Shown here piece by piece: positions 10,134-21,648 of a DNA stretch of 64,000 nt. The notes beneath the pieces were generated by a model. It did no database searches. It worked only from the letters and a program-made list of their open reading frames with translations, and was not told where the DNA came from. The position numbers were made by a program, and so were the translations under genes. The first letter of the stretch is position 1, and every line of letters starts with the position of its first letter. Source of the DNA: Drechslerella dactyloides (taxonomy: Eukaryota > Ascomycota > Orbiliomycetes > Orbiliales > Orbiliaceae); contig JAGTWJ010000002.1 in assembly GCA_020064725.1 (NCBI GenBank), positions 1,116,001-1,180,000 of the forward strand, in the 5' to 3' direction.

Positions 10134-11016
10134 CGTCACAATCAGACGCGGACCTTGTCGTCCCTTGCAGGTCCAATCACGTCTACCGTGATTCGACGTA
10201 TCGATCGATTGATCAGATGCAATGACCGGCTGATTCGAGGTATCGATTGATCGAGCGAGTGGGGAGCGGACGGTGTTGCGCGGCGTCGGAGAACGGGTGG
10301 CGGCGGCCAGATCGCGACTGGTGGCCGGTAGACGTATGCACGCACGTATGTACGTACGGATTCAGATGCTGGCAGGTGGATCCGACGGACGAGGCTCCGT
10401 TGGGGGCGTCTGGCGTCCGGCCGGCTAGGATGGATTCGGAGGGATCGTGGTCGCTCGCACGCTGCATGCATGCAAAAGGCGCAAACGTGTGGTGCGAAAA
10501 AGTGCAAGCTAGCTAACAGACGAACGGCACAGCTAGGATCCTAGGAATCACATCGATCAAGCTAGATGTCACGTCACAGTTGCGTAATTGTGTCACTGCA
10601 CACACAATGCATGCGATGCGGTCAATGCACGGCAGTTCATCAGTAGTAGGCTCGTGGTTTCGGGTTCATCAGGGTAATCGTGCCCCGCTCTTCGTTATCG
10701 TATTATTAGAGTATAGTACTATCGTCGTGATACAGGAAAGACGCCGGGTACAAGACTTGCAATAGCAGCCATCAGATCGAGTGAGAAAGGAAAAACACCG
10801 CCTGCCTCAACCGTACGTTACAAGATGGTGTAGAATGGGATAAAATAAGAAAATTCGTATCGTAGCATCGTATGACGTCCTCCAAAAAACCCTGCATCGG
10901 TTCTGCATGGTTTTGCAGCTCTGCAGTTCACCAAACGTATTCGTGCCAGGCTACCGCTTGGCGGTCCGTTTCGGCCACAGCCGCACCTCGACCGCCCGGA
11001 GCTCCAAGTCGACCTT
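10134..11016. other. Intergenic between NDUFAF2 and MARVEL gene
   Basis: Contains palindromic CGATTGATCGA-type repeats (10200-10255) and ACGTATGTACGTACG (about 10334-10348). No gene is supported. The left part is the NDUFAF2 promoter; the right part carries the 3' end of the MARVEL gene. Confidence 0.35.
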
Positions 11017-11694
11017 CTAGACGCGACTCCTAGACGCGGAAGGAGCGATGGAGCCCCCCCGCCGCCAGCCAAGGAAGCTGAGCACCAGCGTGGCCAGGTA
11101 CGTGCCGAACAGGAACCACAGGAACGCGCAGAGCGCCTGCGCCTCGTGGCAGCGGGCCGTTACGTCCGGGTTGCCGTTCGTGATCGAGTTGGTCGTGACG
11201 TAGCCCTGCGATCATTCCGTCAGCATTAAAAATTCAACAGCACATGTATACGTAAATGTCCGACGGAGGGAATAGACTCACCATGTTTCCGCAGCTGTGC
11301 ACTCCGAGGCCGGCGGCTAGGGCGGTCGCAGCGGCGAAGACGAAGAGGGTGTTGAGCCCGTCGACGGCCAGCAGGATGATGGTGTTCCCGCCATCGGTGA
11401 TCGCGGCGAAGAGCGTGTAGAAGAGCGTGAGCATGGAGAAGATGCTGGCGAAGAGGGCGAAATTGACCTGCGACGGCGAGCCGCCGATGGTCTGCTGCGC
11501 TACGAGAGCGCCGGCGAGGGCGAGTGTGAGGACATTGAGGAAGAGCTGCCGTCACCATCCGCCAAGTCAGCAAACTGAGATATGATTCGGAACGAGCCGG
11601 AGTGGGTTCACGATGTCGCGAATGGTGGATCGATGGGCGGGAGGCTGGAGCATACCTGGACGCCACGGACGGCGGTGTTTGTGAGGTTGACCAT
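11017..11694 (-). CDS. MARVEL-domain four-helix membrane protein (Nce102-like)
   Basis: Three exons, 11694-11656, 11545-11282 and 11205-11017, give 163 residues. Four hydrophobic helices can be seen: VQLFLNVLTLALAGALVA, FALFASIFSMLTLFYTLFAA, TLFVFAAATALAAGLGVH and LCAFLWFLFGTYLATLVLSF. Two cysteines (HSCGNM and ARCHEAQALC) flank a polar loop between helices 3 and 4, and the short basic tail is cytosolic. The pattern, including VNFALFAS after helix 1, matches the fungal MARVEL/Nce102 group, which in yeast organises eisosome membrane domains and was linked to non-classical export. The family call rests on topology and the VNFA motif, so membership is likely but the precise role is not shown. 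Confidence 0.75.
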
Positions 11695-12724
11695 CGTGGG
11701 CGGCTGGTGCTAGGCGGTGTCGATAGCGGGTCTGGGAATCGTCTCAGCGGCGACAACGGGCGGCGAGCGAGCGAGGCAACTGATGCGAGAGGGACAACTG
11801 GATGCTGGTGGAACGGAATGGAAGGCGAGATGGATTGGGCAGGCTGGGCGCTTTTTATAAAGATGTAACGGGCAAAGGTAAATGCGAAGGCCGGGCGAGA
11901 TGGCGATGTGGTCAGGCGGGCGTCTGGAGGGGAGGAAGCAGCTGTCGTCCGCGGCGGCGAGGAAGCAAAAGACGGCGGCGGGAAAGGAGGAAGGCCAAGC
12001 GAGCGGGCGGCCGCAGGCGATTTAAACCTCTCTCCCTCTCTCTTTTAAGTATCGGTACTTCTATCTCCATATATTATTGTATTTAGTAGCATGTAGCAGT
12101 ACATACTGAGATGAGGAATGGGTACGTCATGGGTGCAGCTACCTAGCTCGACGGGCTGCGCCTGCTGCGACACGCTACTTCTCCTCAACCTCGCCCGCGG
12201 CGTCGAGATGCGCTCTACAGACACGCACGTCCGGCTTCTCCCATCCCCCATGCGCTGCAGCACGGTCTTCTCATCTGATTGCGGTCCGCTGACGACTCCG
12301 CCGCGAAGGGATGCTCGATCCCCGGCGCCTACACCGGCCATCCCATGATCTCGCATACGTACAACAATCATGCCGACGTGCATTTGCATTACGGACATTG
12401 CATTTCTCAAATCGCATTGCATGCACAATGGCATGCACCGAATGAAATGGTGACACGGCCGCCGTATTAGTACCGGAATACTCTCTCGAACTGCCTCGCC
12501 TCGGTCTCCTGGTGCTCCCGGTTCACCCTCTACGAAATACTTCAATGCAATGCATGCAGCCGGCGAAACTGCCTCGATCTGCCGCCGCCATGCCGAACCC
12601 ACGTTTCGATGGGCCCCTCAATGCCGCCCCGCATGGCATCCCGCGATCCCTTCACGACCAGGCGAGCCCGACGGCAGAGCGTGGCTTTAGATTTATTATA
12701 ATATAATATATAAAAGCATCCAGA
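11695..12724. other. Intergenic, divergent promoters
   Basis: The left part is the promoter of the MARVEL gene, with its TATA box at 11853-11859. The right part precedes the secreted protein at 12725 and is rich in ATGCATGCA motifs (12410-12430, 12545-12560). An open frame of 185 codons on the minus strand (12045-12602) looks spurious. Confidence 0.4.
11853..11859 (-). promoter_or_regulatory. TATA box of the MARVEL gene
   Basis: TATAAAA on the minus strand, about 160 bp upstream of the start codon at 11694. Inferred from sequence and position. Confidence 0.4.
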
Positions 12725-15367
12725 ATGCATCGAGCGACGCGGCGGCCGCGGGCCACGTGGGGACGCGCCCTGCTCCTCGGCATGATCTCGCTGTCGACCG
12801 CCCGAGCGTACTATTTCGGCGCAGCGTACACCGACTCCGTCCCCGAGGACTTTGACGAGGACTGGGAGCCCGAATGGCGGGACTACCAATTCGTCGACCG
12901 CTGCCTCCCCACCGCCGACGCCAACGACGGCAAGGTCAGTTGTACAATATACACCTATATACTGCAATTCACAACCATTGCTTATAAACCGATGCTAACG
13001 CGGGATTACTACGTAGATAAGCGCGTTTGGTGTCATCAGCGGCGCGTTCGACCCATATGCATTCAACCGCCCCGGCCACCGGCTCCGCGGCATGATCTTC
13101 TACAAATCCCGCGACTGCACCGTCGACGCCACCGACCAGTTCGTCGTCTTCACCCCGCAACGAGACATCGCCCTCTCCGGCGGCCGGCAAGACTTCTATC
13201 GCGGCGTCCAAGTCGTCGACCTCGCCAACATTGACGGCGTCGACATGACGGCCTACAATTCCTACCAGGAGGTTTCCGCGAGCTCCGGCGCCTACGACTG
13301 GATTCTCATGGCCGCCGTTCCGACAACCGAAGGCCGCGCAGTCGCGTTCAATCTAAATAACGCTGGTATCTTCGAGCCGGGTGCCTCGACGGGGATAGTG
13401 AAACCGGATGCGGGCACGGCGAGCACGCTCGCACTCTCGCTGGAGGCGCAGAACGCAGAGCCTGTGATAGGGAGACTGAGGATCATGCTGCAGGATATCG
13501 CAAAGACGCGATTCCGGTTGCCGAATCAGCAGCTTGATAGGTTGAGAGTGGAGGTGCCCCTCATCTTCGAGCAGCAGGTGCAGAACCGGCAGGACCCCGG
13601 ACAGAGCTTCTCCATGAATCTGGGAATGCTCAATTCGAACTTGATGAATGCGCTGCAACGGCAGGCTGCCTTTCAGTCTCTGCCGCAGATATTGCCCCGG
13701 CCGGGGACGCAGACGCAGACGCAGACGCAGTCTCAAGTTCAGCAGCCGCAGTTGCAGCCCGTGCAGCAGAACCCCGGCCAGCAGATGAATCTCGGCATGT
13801 TCAATTCGAACCCGCTCGCGAACTTTGGCACGGAACTCCTCAACCCGGGGTCCCAGTCCCGTGGGAACGCACCCCTAGGCACCCGCCTTAACGCGCTGGA
13901 CCAGGGACCGGCCAACAATCCCGAGCCCTTCAGCGGCTGGCCCGGAAGCCTCGCCAGCCTACAGTCTGCCGGCGGCTCGTTGTCCAACGAAGGGACGTCG
14001 AACACCGCTAGCAACCAGCGACAGCAGCAGCAGCCGGGCAACATGATGTCCATGCCGCAAATCCAGCCGGAGGGAAACATGATGTCCACACGACCGCAGG
14101 GCACAGGACAGAATTCGGGGCCCTTCACCGTGATCAGAAACACCCGCGTCGTACCCGAGCAGCGTCCGCAAAACACATTCGAGGAGCTCTTCAGCAATTT
14201 CCCCACGGATGAACAGCTTCGAGAATTTCTCCCCCGGCAAGAGCAGGCGCAGCCGCGGTTACCGATCAACAGAATCGGCAACGTCCTCGAGGAGCCTAGA
14301 GTATTGGAGCGGTTCGGCGACCCCAGGGACGAGGGTATCGCGTACCCGCTGCGTGGGTTCCGGGACATGCCGACCTCTCCGACGCTTCGTTGGGGGGCGG
14401 ATGAAGTCTACGGTGGACCGCCGCGCTTACTGTCGCAGCTGGATACGGGACTGGACCGCTTCTTGCAGAATCCTCCCGTCCAGCGGCAGAACCAGTTTAT
14501 GGCGCCGCAGCCGCGGACGAACCCCAACAATAACCTCAACGCCAACCGGCAGCCGGTTATCCAAGGTATGTAACATCATCGCACTGATCCAAACGGATAG
14601 GATATAGCTGACAGAAATCAACCATAGATCCGATACAGGAAGAGGGACTGGAAGACGAACAACGCCGGTTCCCGTTCCTCAGCGACGACTCGCTCGCGAT
14701 GGAAATCGAAAACCTGCCACCGCCAGACCTCGAACTCGACCTCTACGACTTTTCCGACCTCCCCGCCGTCAACGCCGACTACCGCACCCAGCTCCTCGAA
14801 GAATGGTCCAACGGCCGCCCCATCCTCGGCGACCTCATGGAGCTCCCCATCAACACCCTCGACCCGAACTGGGACGCCATCGAAACAACCCGCCAAAACC
14901 TCCTCCGCGACATCGAAGAGGAATGGGTACCGTACCTGCAATCGCGGTGGGCAGCGCAGGAAGCCAGCTTTCGCGACGCCTACAACGGCCTCGTGAACGC
15001 GTACGCCGACCTCGAAAACCGCAACCAGGCACTGCTGCGCGAGATCCGCACGACGGCACGCGCGGCCGATAGAATGGACCCGGAGTCGGTGGAGTACGCC
15101 ACGGCCGAGGGCCGGCTGACGCGGATGCGGCTGGAGAGAAACCGGATCGCGGACCGGCAGGACGAGTTGAACTGGAAGAGCTCGGAGAACGACGCGCTGC
15201 GGCAGCGCAAGAAGCGCGCGATGGAAGCGGAGTATCGTGATCGGGTGAGGGATGTGGAGCGGCGGTATCAGACGTGGAGGGCGATGGCGGAGATCAATAT
15301 TGACATGCAGGCGACGCGGCCGACGCGGGTTCTGCGGGATCCGAGGTTTGGCAGCATCCCCAATTAG
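12725..15367 (+). CDS. Large secreted Gln/Asn/Pro-rich protein, member A of a four-member family
   Basis: Exons 12725-12934, 13017-14565 and 14628-15367 give 832 residues. A basic N-terminus and the hydrophobic LLLGMISLSTARA act as signal peptide, followed by an aromatic mature end (YYFGAAYTD). Residues about 65-165 form the module shared with the proteins at 38.4-40.6, 43.2-45.0 and 45.4-47.0 kb: one Cys, then HRLRGMIFYKSRDC, then QDFYRGVQVVDL and a Tyr-containing stretch. A long low-complexity region follows (QTQTQTQSQ, SNQRQQQQP, two copies of an NLGM-N/F-NSN motif). The C-terminal 180 residues, unlike those of the other members, are strongly charged and helical, likely coiled coil. No known domain is recognised and function is unknown. 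A TATATAAAAG box ends only about 9 bp before the ATG, so the used start could be further downstream. Confidence 0.7.
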
Positions 15368-15731
15368 CGGGACCGGCACATGTATCTTTGTCTGTACATA
15401 TTTTGCAATCAGTATTGATTTTCTCAGCGACTTGCTCGCGCTTTCATTTCTTCGGTATGACTCTGGTACTGGTTGTGTGACATCGTGATGTGGTGAAGTT
15501 GGCGGTGTTGGTGTTGCATTTTGGAAGGGCGCTCGTTGACGTCGGCGCTGCAGATTTGCGGCAACGGCGCGACTTTGCATGCATGACCTCATCCTGCGCT
15601 CATACTCGCCGCCTGTCTACTTACATTCCAATGCGCCAATTGTCCTCGAATTGAACCTCCACTCATCGATTTCAAACTACAATCCATCCCACTATACAAT
15701 TCACTGTAGATATAATATATCAATCGGCATC

Positions 15732-16751
15732 ATGCGAGCATTCACAAGGACAATCTGCAGGCAGCGCCCCACCCGCCCCGCCGTCGCCCACTTCTCGACC
15801 GCCCGGCCGACGACCTTCCCCAACCGCACCGACATCCCCGCCAACAACGACCCGAAGCACGCGACGCAGCCACACCTCACGAACACCACGTCGACGCTGA
15901 CGTCCGACTTCCCCTCCGTCGGCAAAGCCCCCCCGCCGCCAGAGTTCATCGGCACCGTCGCGCCCCGTCGCGCGGACGAGAAGCGGGAGGATGGCGCGGA
16001 GGGTCGCGTGAGCGGTGCGGATAAGCGCGACAGCGGACCGATTGATGCGTCGGAGAGCGAGTGGGCCAAGTTTATCGCGGAGCCGATTCGTAGAAATGAA
16101 GACGAGAACACCATGCGTGCCAGGCTCGTCTGTACGTCCCCTCACCCCTTCCCTCCCAATACACCCATCACTGGTAATGTTATGGTGCATTTGCTAACAG
16201 ATAGAGTAATTATAGACCAGTCCCGCAAGCGCGGCATCCTAGAATCCGACCTCCTCCTCAGCACCTTCGCCGACGAAAACCTCCCAAACATGACCCTCCC
16301 GCAACTCCGCGAATACGACGCCTTCCTCGACGAAAACGACTGGGACATCTACTACTGGTGCACCCAAGATCCACCACCACCTCAAGACCACACCGCCACA
16401 ACCGTCACCGACGACGAACTACCAACCTCAACAGCCGGCACGTCACGAGATACAGCGAGCCCCGTGTATCCTAAGGATAAGATATTGCCGCCGGAGGGGG
16501 TCCAGAACGCCGGCAGCACGGAGCCGACGGTACCCGGTGGTCCGACGACGGACAGCGGGAGCGCGAAGAGTATCGAGTGGGCGCAGACGGTGGGGAGTGT
16601 GAAGGTGCCGTATCGCGTTGTGCCGGAGCGGTGGAGGGGGAGTTGGGTGCTGGAGGCGATTCGGGCGCATGTTGAGGGGCGGCGGGCGCGCGGCGGGGAG
16701 GGCAGCGTTGGGAAGAAGGGGATGGGGCGGATGCCGGAGTTGAGAGTCTGA
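15732..16751 (+). CDS. SDH5: Succinate dehydrogenase assembly factor 2, mitochondrial
   Basis: Two exons, 15732-16131 and 16216-16751, give 311 residues. The N-terminus MRAFTRTICRQRP is a basic amphipathic presequence for mitochondrial import. The splice restores the family signature RARLVYQSRKRGILESDLLL around residue 134, followed by LREYDAFLDENDWDIYYWCT. Sdh5/SdhAF2 proteins promote covalent attachment of FAD to Sdh1 in the matrix. The protein is longer than the yeast form (162 residues): an insert of about 80 residues, rich in Thr, Pro and Asp, separates the DWDIYYW helix from the last conserved stretch (VPYRVVPERWRGSWVLEAI). The insert may be disordered; the conserved core is complete. 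Confidence 0.92.
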   Translation: MRAFTRTICRQRPTRPAVAHFSTARPTTFPNRTDIPANNDPKHATQPHLTNTTSTLTSDFPSVGKAPPPPEFIGTVAPRRADEKREDGAEGRVSGADKRDSGPIDASESEWAKFIAEPIRRNEDENTMRARLVCTSPHPFPPNTPITGNVMVHLLTDRVIIDQSRKRGILESDLLLSTFADENLPNMTLPQLREYDAFLDENDWDIYYWCTQDPPPPQDHTATTVTDDELPTSTAGTSRDTASPVYPKDKILPPEGVQNAGSTEPTVPGGPTTDSGSAKSIEWAQTVGSVKVPYRVVPERWRGSWVLEAIRAHVEGRRARGGEGSVGKKGMGRMPELRV

Positions 16752-16989
16752 TTTTATGCATTTGTGTGATGGAGGTTCTTTTAACTAGGGCGGGGGATTT
16801 AATTGGAAGATTGTATACTATTTTGGTACAGAAAGCGAATTCAAATCTATTGTAGTGCATAGTCCTCGTGGATATACACGCTACTTTGTGAAAATTGAAT
16901 CTGTAAGATGTGGCCATGATATGAATCTGTAGAATTGGAAGTATACAATTGAATGTATACCGTATTATTTATATATCTCGGAATACCGA

Positions 16990-18558
16990 TCAAGTGGTGG
17001 ATTCCGGGACGGGAGTCTGCCCCGGCTGCCCGCCACCCGCCGCCACGGGGTTTGGCTGCAGCTGAATCTGCTGCACGGGCTGTGCGATCTTGAACTGGCT
17101 CACATCGGGCACGTACTTGCCCGTCCCGACAAACCACTCCGGATACGTCCCCAACCACGCGGGCACATCGAGCCACGGAACCTCCACCGGCGCGGCAAAA
17201 TTACCATCCGGATACACGCTCTTCCTCCCCAGCTCGGTATTCGCGACGAACGCGATATCAGCTATCATCTCGAGCATGTTGGGCACGAGGCCGCTGTATA
17301 TCTTCGCCCACAGCAGCAGCGGCTGCACGTACAGGTCAAACGTGATCCGGGGACTCCGGCGCCAGCTCCGCCAGGGTTCGCTTTCCTTCTTTTTCCCCGG
17401 CGAGGCGGGCGGCGGCAAGGGTTCGGTATCGAAGTCGTGGATGTACTTTTCCGCGAAATACTCCGCGTATCCTATCGTTTGCCGCTTGTATTTCCCGGCG
17501 TCCGGCCAGTCGATGCCCGCGTTTGTGGTTGGCGCGTCCGTTGACGGGAAGCGGAAGACGTCGTAGACGAGTTTGCGCTGGAATTCACCGATCCACGTGC
17601 GTAGCTCCAGCTCGACGCCGGTGAGCATCGTCCACATTGCGATGATGTGCGATTCCGATGCGATGATTGTGTTCGGCGCGACCTCCTCGGTCCCGAAGAG
17701 GTACATTGCCGTCCGCGTCTGCAGTGGGAAGTCGGTTAGGTCCGCGCCGGTGATGTTGAAGTGGCTGTTCGGGTGGATCACGCCGGCTGGGTCGCCGTAG
17801 TCGTATTCCGGCGCCGTGGTAAGGTCGATGTTGATGAGCGGGCGGATGATCTCCCATCCTCGTGCGATGAAGGCGCGGTAGTCGTCGTCGAGCGTGATGG
17901 CGCTCTTGCCGCCGGCGCCGCTTTTGTCGAGGAGGATGCGGTAGATTGTGTCGATTTGTATCAGGAGCGTGCGGATCGTCTTGGCGTCGCGGAGGAGAAA
18001 GTAGATTGGGTTGGAGTCCGAGCGGGTCGCGATGCCGAGGGCGGCGATAAAGTCGGTCCAGAGGGTGGGGGAGATGACGATGCCTTGGTTTGGGTGTGGC
18101 CATGTGAGGTCGCGGATCATGGATGGGTTTGCGAGGATGCGTGCGGATTGGCCTCGGTAGAGCGCTTTCCGCGCCGCCTGGGCTCTATCGCGGATCCACG
18201 CCTGGTTGAGTGCCAATTGTTCGGGCGAGAATGTCTCGTCCGTCGCAGCGGTATCCTGGGGGTTAGTGTTCGTAGCTTGCGTATTGGCGTTGGCGAGGGG
18301 CTGGTTTTGATTCTGCACGACGACGGGGTCGCCTTCCGTGAGGTCCTCGGTGACGATGACGTTCACGTCGAGTTCGTCGAGGAGGTCGGAAACCTGCAGT
18401 CCCAACTGGCCGCCGGCAAGCTGCGTGTCGACATCCGGCTGCTCGCCGGGGCCGAATTGGCCGACGACCTCCTCGCCGCCAGGCTGGCAATTCCCATGAT
18501 GCGCGAGCCTGAAAAGCAACAATACGAATACACTCGTGAATAAGTTTCTTCGCGCCAT
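16990..18558 (-). CDS. Secreted protein of unknown function, 522 residues
   Basis: Single exon. The N-terminus MARRNLFTSVFVLLLFRLAHHGNC is a clear signal peptide. An acidic, Gln/Asn-rich linker covers about residues 25-110, followed by a globular, mostly helical body with many aromatics (LTWPHPNQG, MYLFGTEEV, TWIGEFQRKLVYDVFRF, YAEYFAEKYIHDF), a basic loop KKKESEPWRSW, and a Pro/Gln-rich tail (QPVQQIQLQPNP) ending at PESTT. Apart from the signal residue it has almost no cysteines, so it is not a typical small cysteine-rich effector. I recognise no family. The low-complexity tail recalls the secreted family at 12.7 and 38-47 kb, but the shared N-terminal module is absent. It lies convergent with SDH5, 238 bp apart. 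Confidence 0.7.
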   Translation of the reverse strand: MARRNLFTSVFVLLLFRLAHHGNCQPGGEEVVGQFGPGEQPDVDTQLAGGQLGLQVSDLLDELDVNVIVTEDLTEGDPVVVQNQNQPLANANTQATNTNPQDTAATDETFSPEQLALNQAWIRDRAQAARKALYRGQSARILANPSMIRDLTWPHPNQGIVISPTLWTDFIAALGIATRSDSNPIYFLLRDAKTIRTLLIQIDTIYRILLDKSGAGGKSAITLDDDYRAFIARGWEIIRPLINIDLTTAPEYDYGDPAGVIHPNSHFNITGADLTDFPLQTRTAMYLFGTEEVAPNTIIASESHIIAMWTMLTGVELELRTWIGEFQRKLVYDVFRFPSTDAPTTNAGIDWPDAGKYKRQTIGYAEYFAEKYIHDFDTEPLPPPASPGKKKESEPWRSWRRSPRITFDLYVQPLLLWAKIYSGLVPNMLEMIADIAFVANTELGRKSVYPDGNFAAPVEVPWLDVPAWLGTYPEWFVGTGKYVPDVSQFKIAQPVQQIQLQPNPVAAGGGQPGQTPVPESTT

Positions 18559-20112
18559 CGTGTACAGTTGGGCCTACCCACGCATATATCACCGATGTGT
18601 GCACAAGGCTTGATATTCCAGGAAGCTCCCACCAGCCGCGACCCAAATACCGATATATACCTAATCGTGGTAAATTTACAACAATAGAATCCCCACCTTT
18701 ACGGCATGACAGCTTCCCCTTCCGCCGCATGGGAGACGTCGAGACGCATGATATTTTGCGCGCATTTGCGTTAGCATGTCGTCTGCATGCATCCGCCCTG
18801 ATACAGCAACGTTCACCATATTACCTCACCCGGAAAATAGCCCCTTGAGAATCTATCTTCAAGTTTGACTCAACTAACGATGTGATGAGAAAGACTTCAG
18901 GGCTCGTTCTCCAGAAAATACTTAATTATCGGCAATTGAAGCCCGTGAATATACAACGCGCTCTGTTGTTGCACACGGGTTGTGAGACCAAGTTTGTGTA
19001 ACGCGAGAATATATATGTCTCATGGTTGATGGAGTCCGATGTCGGGGCCAGCTGCTGCTAGTTGCTAATTAGCACTCGCAAACGCGGCTCCGGCTCGAGT
19101 TCGTGAACTGGAATTGAATGCACTGCGGCTGCCTGCATTGTGCATGCACAATCGAATATATATATCGCCAGCCGAATATATTTAGAACGCTCAAAATTCA
19201 AGGCGCTGCTGGCCGTTTCTAGTTGATACGTGCGCGTGCACTGGTATCATAAACCAGACCCTCCCTTTTACATAACGTGCACTAGCTACAAGGTTTTACT
19301 CGAGACAACTGATCCAATTGGATATTTATTTACGTTAGTGAATATTGGGGAGGCGGAGAATTCAGTTGCGGCATTGGTGACATTATATATTAAAACATCG
19401 ACTGCGACGTCTTCGAGAGTTACAGATCACGGTTTCAATCCCTATCGATATACGCGACGACCTAAAGCCGCAATTTTATATTCACAGTAAGTATTAGAGC
19501 TAGTTTTTCAGGTACCTGGTACCCAGGACGAAATCCCTCGCGCGCGGCGGAGGAGAATATTCGGAAGCAATACTCTCAAACGCATTATGGTGTAGATTGG
19601 TCTTTGGACTAACCAGTTTTATGAACGTTAACAACTGTGCGGTGATGCTTATAATCGATCAATTAATTATTTGACACCCGAAGAACCGGGCCTGCCAGAA
19701 TGATAGGAGATTATCCCGACGCTCCAAAGCTACCTCGGCGAGAAAACCACCTGATAGAAAGAATACACGGCCTGGCATCGTCGATAGATTATATACAAAT
19801 GGAATTATCCTGCAAGCCAGCGAATGATATGATGCGTACAAAGACCCGCCGTAGATGACGTCTATCTCTCCCGGCGCGTATCCAAAATCATACAGAGGGG
19901 AAATGAAGCCAAACAAAACTCCAGCTTTTGCCGTAAGCATCACCGCGCAAGCACAATAGGCAGTAGACGAAGCGAATGTGATGTTGCTGCGGCGCAGCGG
20001 TATGGTATGTACAGCCCTCGCCTCGTCAGGTACGAAGCAAAAGGAATAACGGCAGTGTCTCACCGATTGAAGAAAGCCCGATGTCGATATCTAAGAAATG
20101 GGGTAAGCACTC
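18559..20112. other. Intergenic, no gene supported
   Basis: AT-rich, with TATATATA runs near 19010 and 19160-19180. A 134-codon open frame on the minus strand (19659-20063) has no recognisable domain and no clear splice context. Part of the interval is the promoter of the secreted protein at 18558. Confidence 0.35.
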
Positions 20113-20988
20113 CTAGACCCCGACACCCGGATCGACACCCTCCTCCTTTGGTATCTCTTCTCGCACCCTCCTCCACACCGCTTTCCACGACTCCTCGTGG
20201 CCGACTCCTTCGACTCCCCTCGCCCCGATCAGTCCGATGTTCCGCAGCCGGTTCAACACCAGCTGCATCCCCTTCGTGCTGCTGCCTAGATGCTCCACGG
20301 CTCTCCTGGCGCCCAGCTGTTCAATCGTCCGCTGCACGCCGTCCTTCCCCCAGCCGAAACCGAAACTGAACAGTCGTCGCCGCTCCTGCACTGGCTGCTC
20401 GTCGCCATGATGCGCTTCCGTCTCCGCGGCGGCAACGTGCGTCCGCCGATTGCCGAATCGACTGTCGAAACGGACTGTTGTTTTCACCCGTGTGCTGCTG
20501 CTTTCTTCCGCGGGTGTATATACCTGCTGCTCTACTACGCTGAGGATGGATGTATGGTCGAGGTTACGCGTTTCCGTCTCCATTACCATTGTTTGCGGGT
20601 TGACTTTTGACGTTTCCAGGATGTACGAATCGTTGATGGAGGGTAGGAAGCGGGTGAGGGCGCCCGGTAGCTTGCCGCGTTTGTGGTGGATTCGGACGGT
20701 GTGCAGGCAGCCGGTATCGTCAATGTGGCGCGAGATGACATCGGTGGAGAGGACGTGGGTCGAATAGGGACTGTATGCCAAGGCGTAGCTGTCAGCGACT
20801 GTGAAATATGGATGTCAGTAGAGGATGGACAGGACGGGACATACTTTGGGTATCGGAGAAAGTAGGCAAGGGTGACGGCATGCCATGTGTAGCTGCATCA
20901 CGAATTGTTAGCATACACCCATTAGACGGGATACCAGGCGAATGGGCACGTACTCGTAGGAGAAACCGTTTTCGTAAAACTTGACCAT
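20113..20988 (-). CDS. PRELI/MSF1 domain protein, Ups1-type mitochondrial lipid carrier
   Basis: Three exons, 20988-20954, 20892-20845 and 20770-20113, give 246 residues. The PRELI domain starts at the first residue: MVKFYENGFSYDYTWHAVTL, then after the second splice RYPNPYSTHVLSTDVISRHI, KRGKLPGALTRFLP and TETRNLDHTSILSVVE. These stretches match yeast Ups1 (YPNPYSPHVLS, RNLDHTGIM) better than Ups2. Ups1 carries phosphatidic acid across the intermembrane space with Mdm35 and feeds cardiolipin synthesis. The segment after residue 150 has a longer acidic/basic stretch than yeast, followed by a helix with GMQLVLNRLRN. The C-terminal extension ends EGVDPGVGV. Identification of the Ups1 branch is by sequence pattern alone. 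Confidence 0.88.
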
Positions 20989-21648
20989 GGTGGCGTATAT
21001 ACAAGCTGAGAGGTGGGAAGTCTCGGTGGCGGATCACTGCATGTGACGCGGTATGCAACAGGCTGCTTTAGCTGATCGGCTAAAGAGCTGGGGCGGGTAT
21101 TGAGCTTCTTGGTATTCGTATCGTCAGGTCGGGTGTACTTTGCGGCGGATCATGAAGGAGATGCGGAGGAGGAGATGGAGAGATGGGGAGGGAGGTTGAT
21201 ATCTCGGATGGGGTGATTGTGGTTCGGTTCGGTCGGGACCATACGGCAGACAAATTTCTTGCCACTAGCTATTGGCCGGATGCAGCCACAGAGGCGAGCA
21301 GCAGGCGCCAAACGCGGGGTACAGCCATCGGTTTATCTCCGACTCGGCGATAGCAAACTCCGGCGACTTGTGTGAGTGTTGATGTGTTGACGTGTTGACA
21401 GCGCCAAGGCGGACAAACAGCCTGGCGAAAGGCCAGCTTAACAAACGCCGTCCGACTGGACGAACAGCGTCGTGAAGCCGGACGACACGACTCGGCGCAC
21501 GACACCGCCATCGCCATCACCAGGAGCCTCCATCGCCATCTCCTGTATCCGACCTCATCGGTCTTCACACGCCGCCCAATTGGCCAGCTGATTCTCCTAC
21601 CGCCGTCCCTCAACAGCTCCCGGAGCTCCCATCCTCCACATTCTCACC

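Noticed and set aside
12045..12602. 185-codon open frame on the minus strand
   Set aside because: No domain, odd composition, no splice signals, and it begins in promoter sequence of the neighbouring genes.
13708..13735. CAGACG microsatellite as an independent repeat element
   Set aside because: It is the coding sequence for the QTQTQTQ run in the secreted protein.
17761..18543. 260-codon plus-strand frame opposite the secreted 522-residue protein
   Set aside because: High-GC antisense shadow with repetitive Val/Asp/Glu/Arg composition; the minus frame has a signal peptide and normal composition.
12725..18558. Secondary-metabolite gene cluster
   Set aside because: No polyketide synthase, peptide synthetase, terpene cyclase, P450 or cluster regulator is present anywhere in the window.
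19659..20063. 134-codon minus-strand frame
   Set aside because: No domain, no conserved motif and no supporting splice or promoter signals. Kept as intergenic.
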